A stretch of 64,000 bases of DNA from a bacterium (GTDB lineage Bacteria > Bacteroidota > Ignavibacteria > Kapaibacteriales > UBA7675): the NCBI GenBank assembly GCA_030430495.1, contig JAUIKM010000024.1, forward strand, positions 1 through 64,000, in the 5' to 3' direction. The notes under the pieces are model-generated. The model was given only the letters and a program-made list of their open reading frames with translations. It was not told where the DNA came from and did not search any database. The position numbers and the translations under genes were made by a program. Shown piece after piece: positions 9,501-17,571 of this stretch; position 1 is the first letter of the stretch, and every line of letters starts with the position of its first letter.

Positions 9501-9858
9501 GATGCTGCTGCAACCCTACGTGGAAAACGCCATCGTGCACGGCCTGCAATCGCGTCAGGGCAAGGGAAATATTAACATCGACATACGCCGGCGGCGCGAC
9601 AGAATTGTGTACAAAATAGAAGACGACGGCGTGGGCCGCTCTTCCGCGTCGCACGCAGCCAAAAACAAGGGCAGGAGCAACGGCAAACGCTCCTCGCTCG
9701 GCATGCTCGTGACCGACAAACGCATTTCCATGTTAAACGAAGCGCTGCGCGAGACTATGCGCGTCGACATCACGGATCTCTACGACGAGGACGGACAAGC
9801 CGGCGGCACGCGCGTGGAAGTGTTTCTACCGGCTATGAACAACGCTCCCGACAATTAA
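6574..9858 (+). CDS. Reg_prop / Y_Y_Y sensor histidine kinase, LytS-type
   Basis: A 1094-residue membrane sensor. A hydrophobic segment at residues 32-51 (MLLVIVAVWLLLPILAPAQT) is a signal peptide or anchor; an in-frame ATG at residue 32 (base 6667) could be the true start. Residues about 60-740 are Reg_prop beta-propeller blades with repeated (L)WIGT.NGLNRFD / LWLGT / YLWISTGRGLSRY motifs. A Y_Y_Y domain (about 745-830) follows, then a membrane helix (about 842-860). The kinase core is of the His_kinase (LytS/YehU) type: NPHFLFNS with His889, an N-box with Asn985 (VENAIVHG) and a G-box EDDGVGR. There is no receiver or HTH domain, unlike Bacteroidetes hybrid regulators, so it needs the divergent LytTR protein. 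The periplasmic ligand is unknown. Confidence 0.92.
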   Translation: MSQLITTARSGSGIRPPAPLASLTARGGASTMLLVIVAVWLLLPILAPAQTVVSAEDFTPPIDDLKSFTLRTDFVERGLSNRSISCLMQDSRGYIWIGTGNGLNRFDGYEFNVYAPDPRDSNSISDTGILALCEGADGLLWVGTNEGRLNSLDRQTGAFTRYEFDWNIFSGPGKSTIVQICRGSDSTLWLGTSFGSVYRFDPATGRLTTLEDICGAGADLPYQKYQPRTLASDAEGRLYYLAPGGLVRGTPKEGSLAIVDSLTEYRAALGDHMHLATHGDQHLLVLFKRGIGLFDCRSQRFSFVRRTLAPTAGEYHIRLAGDGKNMVWTVQTNFSILRHNLLTGERRLVARSLPGMELRNYNSTAINLLAGRDNSLWMGIREGLCHIYRPGLRFEHFSPDIFPGLTVDPPTWFARAMEVDTSGVFWLGTDYGIFHQTPGSQSFQRGIPGDSTFLVNNPVNVIRQDSNGYIWFGHTGHGITAWQPSSRTLLKYTLPPEIVDSSITVIPGVYSLLVDQQNNGVWLGSSKVLFFYSHDDGVCRPYRPPDRRDDDKAFVFYIAERNDDSLWLATNDGIRVFDRGERRFVKLYSSDDVGRNGLSNNAVWSLLFSDNNTLWAGTYGHGLNCLRLDKQKFSLLTEENGLSNNVIYGIMQDERGYLWISTGRGLSRYNPRNNQFKNYDQLDGLLNNENYFGAYLNDRRNGKMYIGGLNGCSRFDPDKVLISPAEAQMVITETRILDKPIKRELFDGDTLELQWNDNFVSFRFASLDFTNPKKHQYAYMLDGVDRGWVYSGARRYAAYTDLAGGTYTFRIKGTNSDRIWNNNGIAITLLIQPEPWTTPEFRIAILLLCFALVFWVARSRFKRAQQRAEVKRRLLESELEALRMQMNPHFLFNSLTSVQHFIMRNHPDTARDYIARFARLMRMVVETANRERITLSEELEILETYLSLERERFQQQLQYSIYVDPDIDPAAISIPPMLLQPYVENAIVHGLQSRQGKGNINIDIRRRRDRIVYKIEDDGVGRSSASHAAKNKGRSNGKRSSLGMLVTDKRISMLNEALRETMRVDITDLYDEDGQAGGTRVEVFLPAMNNAPDN

Positions 9859-10233
9859 CACCGGTGTTTAAGCGGACGTTTTTTGCTTTTTCTCAGAGCG
9901 CTTCGCCCTTTGGGCTTGCGTTTCTTTTTGTTCACCACCGAACGAGAAACACCGCATTATTGAGCTCGCAGTTGCTTGCGCCCTGAAGTCGCACAACCAC
10001 ACGTCCCAGGTCTGCTCAAAGTCTGCCTGGAGTCCGCCGGCGCCGCAGTTCTCCGCCGGCATTAAACGCGCAACACAACAGTTAACAAACGCAGCACGGA
10101 GTCGCTCAACTGCAAACACAGTGGCAAACAAAAAAGTCATAAGAGCCTGAGACCGTAGCGCAGCGCAGGGCTCAAAGCGATCATCCCCCGCGCCGCAATC
10201 CGGGCATGTGAACCGGAAATAAAACCGTCCGCA
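9859..10233. other. Gene-free spacer with dispersed repeats
   Basis: A 375-base spacer. It holds a GGCTTGC..TTTCTTTTTGTTCAC element (9912-9937) and a GAGCCTGAGACC..GGGCTCAAAGCG element (10143-10179), both repeated elsewhere in the window. A 90-codon minus-strand frame covers them but looks non-coding. Confidence 0.5.
10143..10179 (+). repeat. Dispersed repeat family R2, copy A
   Basis: Begins GAGCCTGAGACC and ends GGGCTCAAAGCG. Related copies lie at 34281-34318 and 45999-46045, all intergenic and in the same orientation. Confidence 0.55.
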
Positions 10234-11076
10234 TCAGCCGAGTTCAAAACTGGTGATGCCGAAAATCAGGTTGTTCTCCGTCGCCAGCGGCTCCCTGTTG
10301 TACATGCGCGCCGTTTCAAAGACGCTGTCCATGGCGTAGTGCTGCGCCAGCCGCATGGCCGCCTCGTTCGTTTCGGGGACGTCCAGGAAGACTTCCGAGC
10401 CGGGCTCGACGCGGCTGCACAGGCTGCGGTACATGATGTCGGCGTATTGCAGGTTGTCCGCAAACAGCGGCCCGATTTTCCAGCCGGCGCGGCACTCGCG
10501 AATGCATCCGAAAGCGCGGATGCGGCCCTCGTCGACGATGACCTGCGCGATCAGGTTGTCCATCGCCAGCCAGGCGCGCAGAAATGCTTCGCGCTCAACG
10601 CCGAAGGCGCGTTTGTCATAAGCCAGAATGTCGCCGAAATCGACGGAGGAAGCAGGTTGAATCAGCGGCGACTCACAACGCTCGCCGCCGGTGACGTTTT
10701 TGTAGCGCACGCTGCGGTGGTATTTGACATAACCGGCGCTGCGGTAGTTTTCCTGCTGCGCCACCACGCCGTCCATGCCGTTGACATGCCCCTCCAGGCG
10801 GCGTTCGATCGCGGCCCACATGTCGTGGCCGATGCCCTGCGCGCGATAGTCCGGCAGGACGATGAAAAAACCGAGGAAGGCGTAGACGCCGCCATAGGAA
10901 ACGCCCGAGATGCAGCCGACTTTTTCGCCGTCTTTTTCCGCCACCAGAAATCCCTCGGGATCCGCAGCGTAGAACGCATCGCCGTCGCGCAGTCCGGGAT
11001 TCCAGCCTTCGGCGGCGGCCAGGTCGATAAGAAAGTCCATTTCTTCCGGCCGGATGGGGCGAATGTCGATGTCCAT
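10234..11076 (-). CDS. GNAT-family N-acetyltransferase
   Basis: A 280-residue protein. The N-terminal half is a GNAT acetyltransferase: IRPIRPEEMDFLIDLA (motif C/D start), VAEKDGEKVGCISG, FFIVLPDYRAQGIGHDMW with the acetyl-CoA pyrophosphate-binding QGIG turn, and a B-like region ending in Y. The second half (about 150-280) resembles the GNAT-like C-terminal domain often fused in this group (Acetyltransf_18 type). The acceptor substrate cannot be told. The start was placed at the ATG preceded by GAGG eight bases upstream; earlier in-frame starts would add 45 residues that lack family similarity. No operon partner; a TPR-LuxR regulator is divergent. Confidence 0.88.
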   Translation of the reverse strand: MDIDIRPIRPEEMDFLIDLAAAEGWNPGLRDGDAFYAADPEGFLVAEKDGEKVGCISGVSYGGVYAFLGFFIVLPDYRAQGIGHDMWAAIERRLEGHVNGMDGVVAQQENYRSAGYVKYHRSVRYKNVTGGERCESPLIQPASSVDFGDILAYDKRAFGVEREAFLRAWLAMDNLIAQVIVDEGRIRAFGCIRECRAGWKIGPLFADNLQYADIMYRSLCSRVEPGSEVFLDVPETNEAAMRLAQHYAMDSVFETARMYNREPLATENNLIFGITSFELG

Positions 11077-11318
11077 TGTGTACCTCGCCATGAGGAAAAA
11101 AATGTAGCACTTGCGCAAATTACGAGGCGAATATACTAAAGGACGGCCAATAGACTCGATGCTATTCGGCATATTGGCCTCTATCATTTGTCGCCGGATC
11201 ACATTGCTCAACCGACGAACGGCGACGGTTTGCCTGTTAAGCGCTCCCGACGCGTACCGGGAGCGAAGCCGCCCTTTGCCGCGGTGAGCAGGCTCATCTT
11301 CAATTGAAGGACTACGCT

Positions 11319-13001
11319 ATGACCAGATCGGAACAACTGATCCGCAGTCCCCGGGATCACTCTGGAGAGATTCAACGCATTGGTTTCACGATTGACAAGT
11401 TGTTACAGCGCGCCGACGAGTTGCCCGGCGACGAGCACAAGCGCAAATTGGCACTGATTGAGCGCGCCCTGCGAACGGCGCAGGAGCATGGTCTGCAGAA
11501 AAGCATCATCGACTGCAAGTGGCGCATGGCGGAGTACCACGCGGAGCAAAGGGATTTCCGCCGCGCCGGCACATACCTGCGGGAATGCTGCGATGCGGCG
11601 GAGAGCGGGCAGCGCCATCCCTTGTTCGAATCCATCGACTTCTGGCGCACCGTCGGGCGGCAACATTTTCAGTTGGGCGACTTTCTCACGGCGCTCGAAT
11701 TTTTCCGGCGCGCCGAGGAACTCTGCACGGCGAGTATCCGCCGGACCGAAACCTACACATTGGTGCTGAACGACTTCGGCGGCGTCTACGTCCAGATCTC
11801 CGACTTCCCGCTGGCGATGGACTACTTTGCGCAGGCGCGCGAACTGGCCGAGGCGCTGGGCGACGAAGCCATGGTGGCTCGGGCCACTTCAAACACGGCT
11901 TCGGTTTTTGCACTGCTCAGTGAATGGCCGCGCGCCATTGAGCTATATGAACAGGCGCTGGAACTGCGCCGCCGCATCGGCGACGTGAGCGGACAGATCA
12001 GCACGCTCGGCAACCTGGCCACGGCGTACATAAATCATCACGAATGGGATCAGGCTCTGACGCACATCAACATGGCCGAGGCGCTGCACAACAGCCTCAT
12101 GCCGCAGCAGCTCAATTCGCGCCTGCTCTACGTTCGCGGACAGATCTACACACATCAGAACAAAACCGGCGAGGCCGGCCCCTACCTGCGCCAATGCCTG
12201 CGGGAATTCCGCCGGATGGGCAACACCCACATGGCAATGCGCGTGGAGTGCGACATAGCGGTGCTCCTGAAGGCCGGCGGACGTTTTCATGCGGCTCTGA
12301 ATCTGCTCAACAAAACCGCGCCGGTCCTGCAGCAAATCGGCGACCGGATGCAATTGTACCATCTGTACTTTGAAATTGCCCAGTTGCACGTTGAAATGGG
12401 CGACGCGCAGGCCGCGCTTGAACACATGCGCCGGGCGCTGGACCTGAAGGACGAGATGTTTGGGTCGGAGCGCGCGCGTGCGTTGATGCGCATCGAAGCT
12501 CAGATCATCATGCGGCGCAGCAACGCGGACCACAGCGCCATGCGGCGCAAGCTGGAGCAGTCCCGCGAAGAAATAGAATCTCTGACCGAGCAGATTAAAC
12601 AGGCCATTGCATCGCTCAACTCCAGGAACCGCGCATTGGACAAAATCCAGCGCGAAATCCAACGGCTGCTGCGCTCGTCGCGGCCGGGCAAAAAGACGCT
12701 GCTGGAAATACTGGAGTTCATCAGTTCCAACCGCGACATCGAGCAGAACATCCAGCACATCAACCAGTTGCTGCAGAATTCACAGGGAGAAAGACTGTCG
12801 CTCCTGGCGCAGCGCTGCCCCGAGTTAAGTTCCTCCGAGCTGCAGATTTGCTCGCTGATTTTAGGTGGTATGACGAGCAAGGAAGTCGCCACGTACCTCA
12901 GTTTATCGCCGCGCACCGTGGAATCGCATCGCGGACGCATCCGCCGCAAAATGGGCCTCGAAACGGGTGAAGACCTGATGACACACCTGGCGGCTGTTTA
13001 A
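11319..13001 (+). CDS. TPR-repeat LuxR-type transcriptional regulator
   Basis: A 560-residue protein. Residues about 20-400 form tetratricopeptide repeats (for example LEFFRRAEELC, MDYFAQARELAEALGDEA, IELYEQALELRRRIGD). A charged coiled coil follows at about 405-455 (RRKLEQSREEIESLTEQI). The last 60 residues are a GerE/LuxR helix-turn-helix (SSSELQICSLILGGMTSKEV, then SLSPRTVESHRGRIRRKMGL). This is the pattern of ligand- or partner-sensing TPR regulators of the FCB group. AAGG eight bases before the chosen ATG supports the start; a closing hairpin terminator follows 60 bases after the stop. A second protein of the same design lies at 38.9-40.7 kb. There is no receiver domain, so the signal is unknown. 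Confidence 0.9.
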   Translation: MTRSEQLIRSPRDHSGEIQRIGFTIDKLLQRADELPGDEHKRKLALIERALRTAQEHGLQKSIIDCKWRMAEYHAEQRDFRRAGTYLRECCDAAESGQRHPLFESIDFWRTVGRQHFQLGDFLTALEFFRRAEELCTASIRRTETYTLVLNDFGGVYVQISDFPLAMDYFAQARELAEALGDEAMVARATSNTASVFALLSEWPRAIELYEQALELRRRIGDVSGQISTLGNLATAYINHHEWDQALTHINMAEALHNSLMPQQLNSRLLYVRGQIYTHQNKTGEAGPYLRQCLREFRRMGNTHMAMRVECDIAVLLKAGGRFHAALNLLNKTAPVLQQIGDRMQLYHLYFEIAQLHVEMGDAQAALEHMRRALDLKDEMFGSERARALMRIEAQIIMRRSNADHSAMRRKLEQSREEIESLTEQIKQAIASLNSRNRALDKIQREIQRLLRSSRPGKKTLLEILEFISSNRDIEQNIQHINQLLQNSQGERLSLLAQRCPELSSSELQICSLILGGMTSKEVATYLSLSPRTVESHRGRIRRKMGLETGEDLMTHLAAV

Positions 13002-13061
13002 GCTGCTGCACGCGGCAGTGTTGTTTAACGCACCATCAATTCGTTCAGACCAATATTTAAC

Positions 13062-13105
13062 AAAAAGCCCCACGGCCTTTACACGGCCGCGGGGCTTTGT
13101 TTTTC
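13062..13105 (+). terminator. Rho-independent terminator (bidirectional)
   Basis: AAAAAGCCCCACGGCC pairs with GGCCGCGGGGCTTT across a short loop, followed by TGTTTTTC. It ends the TPR-LuxR gene. Confidence 0.85.
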
Positions 13106-13280
13106 GACTTGTTTACAGCCGACTGCTAAACAAAACGTCGCCGTTCACGCCGCGTTTAACTGACGATTCGGGGCGGCGGGTCGCTGCGCGGCAGGCGACG
13201 GCATTGTTACGCCCGCAACGACTTTTCGGGCCGACCGCACATCTTCACAACGCCCTCAAAGCCGACATTCCATTACAAAT

Positions 13281-13498
13281 CAACAGCTTACAGCAGCGTA
13301 CGTACATATTGCGTAGTCGGACGGCCGGAGCGCTCCACTATCATTGCCGCCATGAACCCGGCCGGTTCACGCGACAGCCCAACGCGAAGTTATCCGCTGG
13401 TATTGACTTTGGAGAGATCATTCCTGCGCAATGTACTTTGTCAGATCTTGACAGATGCCCACGAGATCATAACGTTTATCATTTCACGAGGTATCAAC
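13281..13498 (+). repeat. Duplicated leader region, copy 1
   Basis: Shares long blocks with 15455-15670: CTTACAGCAG.GT.CGTACATA, then TATCATTGCCGCCATGAACC, then GATCATTCCTGCGC and GATCTTGACAGATGCCC. It is the 5' part of a tandem duplication that includes the following gene and its terminator. Confidence 0.85.
13448..13475 (+). promoter_or_regulatory. Putative promoter of T9SS cargo copy 1
   Basis: A perfect TTGACA with a TAACGT box 16 bases on, ending about 23 bases before the ATG. The TTGACAGATGCCC.CGAGATCATAAC block is conserved upstream of the paralogue, where flanking sequence has diverged. Confidence 0.4.
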
Positions 13499-15232
13499 AT
13501 GTGTTCATTCTGGAAATACAGCGATTCCGTGAAGACGCTCATTCTGCTGTGCGTTTTCATGTTTGTTGCAAACGATGCGCCCTCGGTTTGGGCCCAGACC
13601 AACGTTTGGGAAGCAATCTCCGGCGGCACCAGGGAAGACCGCGCATGGGCTGTTGAAACCATGCAGAACAGCAGCACAGCGACTATAGGCTATTCGATAA
13701 GTGAAGGCCCCAACATTCTCTCGGGTTTTGCCCACCCAATGGTGAACATCCTGGATCGCAAAGGATTAAACCAATCAGTTCGACAATACAATTTTGAAAG
13801 CGACCGCCAGCACTATGACATTATTCAGTTGAGCTCTGGCGATCTGGTTTGGGTCGCCACCGTCCGGGGCTCCGGCGGTGACGGCTGGAATATCCTTGTT
13901 GCCAGAGTCACACAACAGCTGGGTACGGTCTGGATGAGACAGATTGCAACGGCGCACGATGAATACGTCGCTTCGGTCATCGAATGCTCCAATGGCAATC
14001 TGGCCATTGCCGGTTTTGTTAACAACGGCTCGCCCACGGACGACTACGAGGTTTTTGCGGCGCGCCTGAACGCCACGAACGGTGTTACCATCTGGTCAAA
14101 TATTTATGGAACGGGACAAGGCAGTCAGGAACGCGCAGTCTGCATTCGCGAATTGTCAACCGGCGACTTCATTCTGGCCGGACGTGCGGAACGCGCAGGT
14201 CTCGCCGGACAGGAAGATGCGCTTCTGCTGAAAGTCAATGCCGCCGGACTGGCAACGATTGCCGGATACTATGGCCCGGTAAACAGCCAGGATTCATGGC
14301 GTGATCTTGAGATCGACGCCAACGACAATATCTTTGCCTGCGGCGAATCTTGCCCGACAAGTCCTCCGACGTCAAGAATCATGTTGGCGGAGATCAATTC
14401 GGCTACGCTGGTTCCGATCACGCCGCTTAACATGCACTATCCGACAGGCCACGCCAATACACATGCCGGAGGGTGGGGAATCGAACCAAGCCATACCCCG
14501 GGCAACTATGTCATTACAGGCTACATTGAGCGGACCGCAACAACTCCCAAAGACATCTTTCTCATGGAAGTCGGCGCGGCTCTGGGACCGGATTTGTGGG
14601 CAACATACTACGGTAAAACAGGCGATGATCACGGCTATGACGTGGCCAAATTCGAATCCCCGCATCCTGACATTCCCGGTTCAATTGAAAAGGGCTACCA
14701 TGTTGCCGGTTCGATCGATTGGAACACCAGCCTTGGCCTCGAATGGTACAATTCGCGTGTAGGCGTCAATGGCTTAACTAGCTGCGACAAAGCTCTGGAT
14801 CTGGCTATCTTCTATCTTTCGCGCGATCTGGTTGTAAACTTTGGAACAACGGAATGGGAAATCACCAGAAACAAGTCGACGAACTTCACTGTGATATTCT
14901 CGACATTTCCCTTCTGCGAAGGTGAAGATCCGCAAGTCTTTAATAAAGGTTCGGAACCAGCCATTCTGATTGAAACCGATGCATTGAACAATACGGCAAC
15001 ATCATTTGCAGTTAAACAAGGCGACTACCTGACGGCCACGCTCGTGGGCCTGCCCGAAGGCGCTCAATCTTACGGCGTCTACGACATGCAGGGTCGCAAG
15101 CTCATGGACGGCTCGTTTAACGTTGCGTCGGACGAGAGCATCTTTGAACTTAAAACTGCCGGCTTCTCGCCCGGCCTGTACCTCATTCGCCTCTCAAGCG
15201 GCGCCAACATTCAAATGCTGGTCACGCCCTGA
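13499..15232 (+). CDS. T9SS-exported repeat protein, copy 1
   Basis: A 577-residue secreted protein. The N-terminal signal peptide has the hydrophobic core TLILLCVFMFVAN and ends near VWAQT. The body has repeated GD.(I/V)..AG(R/Y) and ILVARV-type strands (for example DFILAGRAERAG, YVITGYIERTA), the pattern of a beta-propeller of the kind found in T9SS cargo of unknown role. The last 85 residues are a type A sorting domain (SYGVYDMQGRKLMDGSFNV, SPGLYLIRLSSG, ending MLVTP). GAGG precedes the ATG. A close paralogue follows directly, with matching leader and terminator, so the pair arose by tandem duplication. Probably surface-bound or released. Ligand or activity unknown. Confidence 0.87.
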   Translation: MCSFWKYSDSVKTLILLCVFMFVANDAPSVWAQTNVWEAISGGTREDRAWAVETMQNSSTATIGYSISEGPNILSGFAHPMVNILDRKGLNQSVRQYNFESDRQHYDIIQLSSGDLVWVATVRGSGGDGWNILVARVTQQLGTVWMRQIATAHDEYVASVIECSNGNLAIAGFVNNGSPTDDYEVFAARLNATNGVTIWSNIYGTGQGSQERAVCIRELSTGDFILAGRAERAGLAGQEDALLLKVNAAGLATIAGYYGPVNSQDSWRDLEIDANDNIFACGESCPTSPPTSRIMLAEINSATLVPITPLNMHYPTGHANTHAGGWGIEPSHTPGNYVITGYIERTATTPKDIFLMEVGAALGPDLWATYYGKTGDDHGYDVAKFESPHPDIPGSIEKGYHVAGSIDWNTSLGLEWYNSRVGVNGLTSCDKALDLAIFYLSRDLVVNFGTTEWEITRNKSTNFTVIFSTFPFCEGEDPQVFNKGSEPAILIETDALNNTATSFAVKQGDYLTATLVGLPEGAQSYGVYDMQGRKLMDGSFNVASDESIFELKTAGFSPGLYLIRLSSGANIQMLVTP

Positions 15233-15280
15233 CATTCACAGCCGTAGCGCACCTGATTACAGTTGGGGGCACTTAAACAT

Positions 15281-15315
15281 AACGCCTCTCTGCGTTTGCG
15301 CGGAGGGGCGTCTTT
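15281..15315 (+). terminator. Terminator of T9SS cargo copy 1
   Basis: AACGCCTCTCTGCG pairs with CGCGGAGGGGCGTCTT; the T-run is broken (TCTTT), so it looks weaker than its duplicate at 17481. Confidence 0.6.
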
Positions 15316-15454
15316 AGCGGACCTTTGCCGGCATGACAGCTCAAGCGGGAACAGGAGCGATTCACGCCGCTTCAAAGAAGGCTATTCTGTTATCAGCGCA
15401 ACGACTCCGCCGCGCATGAATCGAGGGCTCGCGATTGCTTTAACGCCTGCGATT

Positions 15455-15670
15455 CAACGACTTACAGCAGAGTGCGTACATATTGCGTAGTCGAGTGGCG
15501 GAGCTGCCTGCTTATCATTGCCGCCATGAACCCGGCCGGTTCGTATGCTTGCTCACATCGCAGTCGTCGCTTTGCATTGTTAACAACAGATCATTCCTGC
15601 GCTAAGTTATTTTCAGATCTTGACAGATGCCCGCGAGATCATAACTCTTTTCTATTCAAAAGGTGATTAC
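15455..15670 (+). repeat. Duplicated leader region, copy 2
   Basis: Counterpart of 13281-13498. The blocks near the promoter and near CCGCCATGAACCCGGCCGGT are nearly identical, the rest has drifted. Confidence 0.85.
15620..15647 (+). promoter_or_regulatory. Putative promoter of T9SS cargo copy 2
   Basis: TTGACA and TAACTC spaced by 16 bases, in the block conserved with the first copy, 24 bases before the ATG. Confidence 0.4.
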
Positions 15671-17434
15671 ATGTTAAATTTTAAGACTTCAGGGAATTTC
15701 CTCCGCATTTGTGCGGCAGCGGGGATGTTACTTTTTTATTGCGCTTTGCCCCGCCAGGCGGCGGCGTTTACCGACGCCTGGGAAACCGTTTCCGGAACCG
15801 GTGCCGGCGCCAAAGAAGACCAGGCCTTCGCTATAGAAACTCTCCAGTCCGGCAGTACCGCAACCGTCGGCTTTTCCAGGAGCGAGGGACCGCTGATTCT
15901 CTCCGGCGCCGCGCATCCCATGGTGCAGGTCCTGGACAGAACCGGCTTAATGGTCAGCGTGCGCCAATACGGCTTATTCAGCGATGCGGAAAATTACGAC
16001 ATCATCCAGTTGAGCAACGGCGATCTCGTCTGGGTCGCTACGATTAAGGGGGATGGACCCTACGGCTGGGATATGTTAATCTGTCGCACCACCGTCAGCC
16101 TTAATACGGTTTGGATGAAACACATCTCGACATGGCACAACGAGTACGTCACTTCGGTGATTGAATGCGCCAACGGCGAATTGGCCATCGCCGGCTACGT
16201 CGATGACGATCCCAATGTTAACAAGTTCGAGGCCTTTGCCGCGCGGCTGCACGCCGCCAACGGCAATACAATCTGGTCCAACATCTACGGTAGCGGTTAT
16301 CTGACGGATGAACGAGCTCTTTGCATCCGAGAACTCTCCACCGGGGACTTTATTCTCGCCGGCCGTGCCGAACAACCGGGTGTGCCGGGTGAAGAGGACG
16401 CCCTGCTGATCAAGATTAACGGGGGCGGTGTTCCCGTGCTGGCCTCCTACTATGGTCCGCTGAACAGCAATGACTCGTTCAGAGACATGGAGATTGACGG
16501 TAGTGACGTGATCATCGCCGCAGGCGAATCCTGTCCGACAACGCAGCCGACGTCAAACATAATGCTGGCCAAGGTCTCGAGTGTTAACCTTCTCCCGCTC
16601 CTGCCGCTTAACCTCTATTCATCCGCCCAGGACAACAACACGCACTGCGGCGCGTGGGGCATTGATCCCAGCCACCAGTTTTATGGCGAGTACGTCGTGA
16701 CTGGCTACATCGAACTGACCGCCAACGCTCCCAAGGAGCTGTTCCTGATGGAGGTTCCCGGCAACTTTGGGCAGGAAAACTGGGCACGGCATTTCGGCGA
16801 TGAAAACAACGACGACTACGGCCGCGATGTGGCAATATTTGAGATGCCGCATCCCATCTACTCCGGTAAAATCGAACGCGGCTACCACGTTGCCGGAACG
16901 CGGTACTGGAACCAGTATTCCCAACGCGACTGGTACAATATCCGCACCGGCTACAGAGGCACGACCGACTGCGACATCTCGTTCGACCTCGACAACTTCA
17001 ATGTTCAGCGGGACGTGAGCTGTTTATTCGGACTTATCGACTGGCCAGGCACGACCAACATGCCCGAGCCGAATATTGATATCACCAACTCGGAACATGT
17101 GCATTGTGAAGCTGAGGTCGACATCACTTCAGGCGGCATCAAACGTTCGTTAATTATATCCGCCGAGGACTTAAACACCGATCGGGATCAGGCGCGCAAC
17201 TACGATGCCGCCGTCCCGCAAGGCGACGCGCTGCGGATCAACTTCAGCGAGGAACTGGAGGGTTCGCAGACCTTTGGCGTCTACGACCTGCAGGGTCGCA
17301 AAATGATGAGCGGCTCATTCAACATCGAAGCCGCCAACAGCTACTTTGAGTTAAACACGGCCGAACTGTCGCCGGGCCTCTATCTGGTCAATCTCTCCGG
17401 AGGAATTAACATTAAAATGATGGTCACGCCCTGA
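15671..17434 (+). CDS. T9SS-exported repeat protein, copy 2
   Basis: A 587-residue paralogue of the preceding gene, collinear with it throughout. Signal peptide at residues 1-35 (ICAAAGMLLFYCALPRQAAA). The body has the same propeller-like repeats (QAFAIETLQSGSTATVGFS, DYDIIQLSNGDLVWVATI-type strands, DFILAGRAEQPG). The type A C-terminal domain has TFGVYDLQGRKMMSGSFNI and SPGLYLVNLSGG, ending MMVTP. AAAGGTGA precedes the ATG. The signal peptide and the segment before the sorting domain differ most between the copies; the sorting domain and core differ least. Role unknown; perhaps variants binding different partners. Confidence 0.87.
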   Translation: MLNFKTSGNFLRICAAAGMLLFYCALPRQAAAFTDAWETVSGTGAGAKEDQAFAIETLQSGSTATVGFSRSEGPLILSGAAHPMVQVLDRTGLMVSVRQYGLFSDAENYDIIQLSNGDLVWVATIKGDGPYGWDMLICRTTVSLNTVWMKHISTWHNEYVTSVIECANGELAIAGYVDDDPNVNKFEAFAARLHAANGNTIWSNIYGSGYLTDERALCIRELSTGDFILAGRAEQPGVPGEEDALLIKINGGGVPVLASYYGPLNSNDSFRDMEIDGSDVIIAAGESCPTTQPTSNIMLAKVSSVNLLPLLPLNLYSSAQDNNTHCGAWGIDPSHQFYGEYVVTGYIELTANAPKELFLMEVPGNFGQENWARHFGDENNDDYGRDVAIFEMPHPIYSGKIERGYHVAGTRYWNQYSQRDWYNIRTGYRGTTDCDISFDLDNFNVQRDVSCLFGLIDWPGTTNMPEPNIDITNSEHVHCEAEVDITSGGIKRSLIISAEDLNTDRDQARNYDAAVPQGDALRINFSEELEGSQTFGVYDLQGRKMMSGSFNIEAANSYFELNTAELSPGLYLVNLSGGINIKMMVTP

Positions 17435-17480
17435 CATTCACAGCCGTAGCGCTCTTGATTGATTTTGGGGGCACTTAAAC

Positions 17481-17517
17481 AAAACGCCTCTCTGCGTTCG
17501 CGCGGAGAGGCGTTTTT
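17481..17517 (+). terminator. Strong bidirectional terminator between convergent genes
   Basis: AAAACGCCTCTC pairs with GAGAGGCGTTTTT. T-runs on both strands let it serve copy 2 of the T9SS cargo gene and the convergent large repeat gene. Confidence 0.88.
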
Positions 17518-17571
17518 ACTTGACTTTTCCAGACATGACCTTCTTGTTGGTCATGCCGCCTTAAACACCGA

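Noticed and set aside
9868-10140. 90-codon minus-strand frame after the sensor kinase
   Set aside because: Its end is the dispersed R1 repeat read in frame (GGEQKETQAQRAK); no ribosome site.
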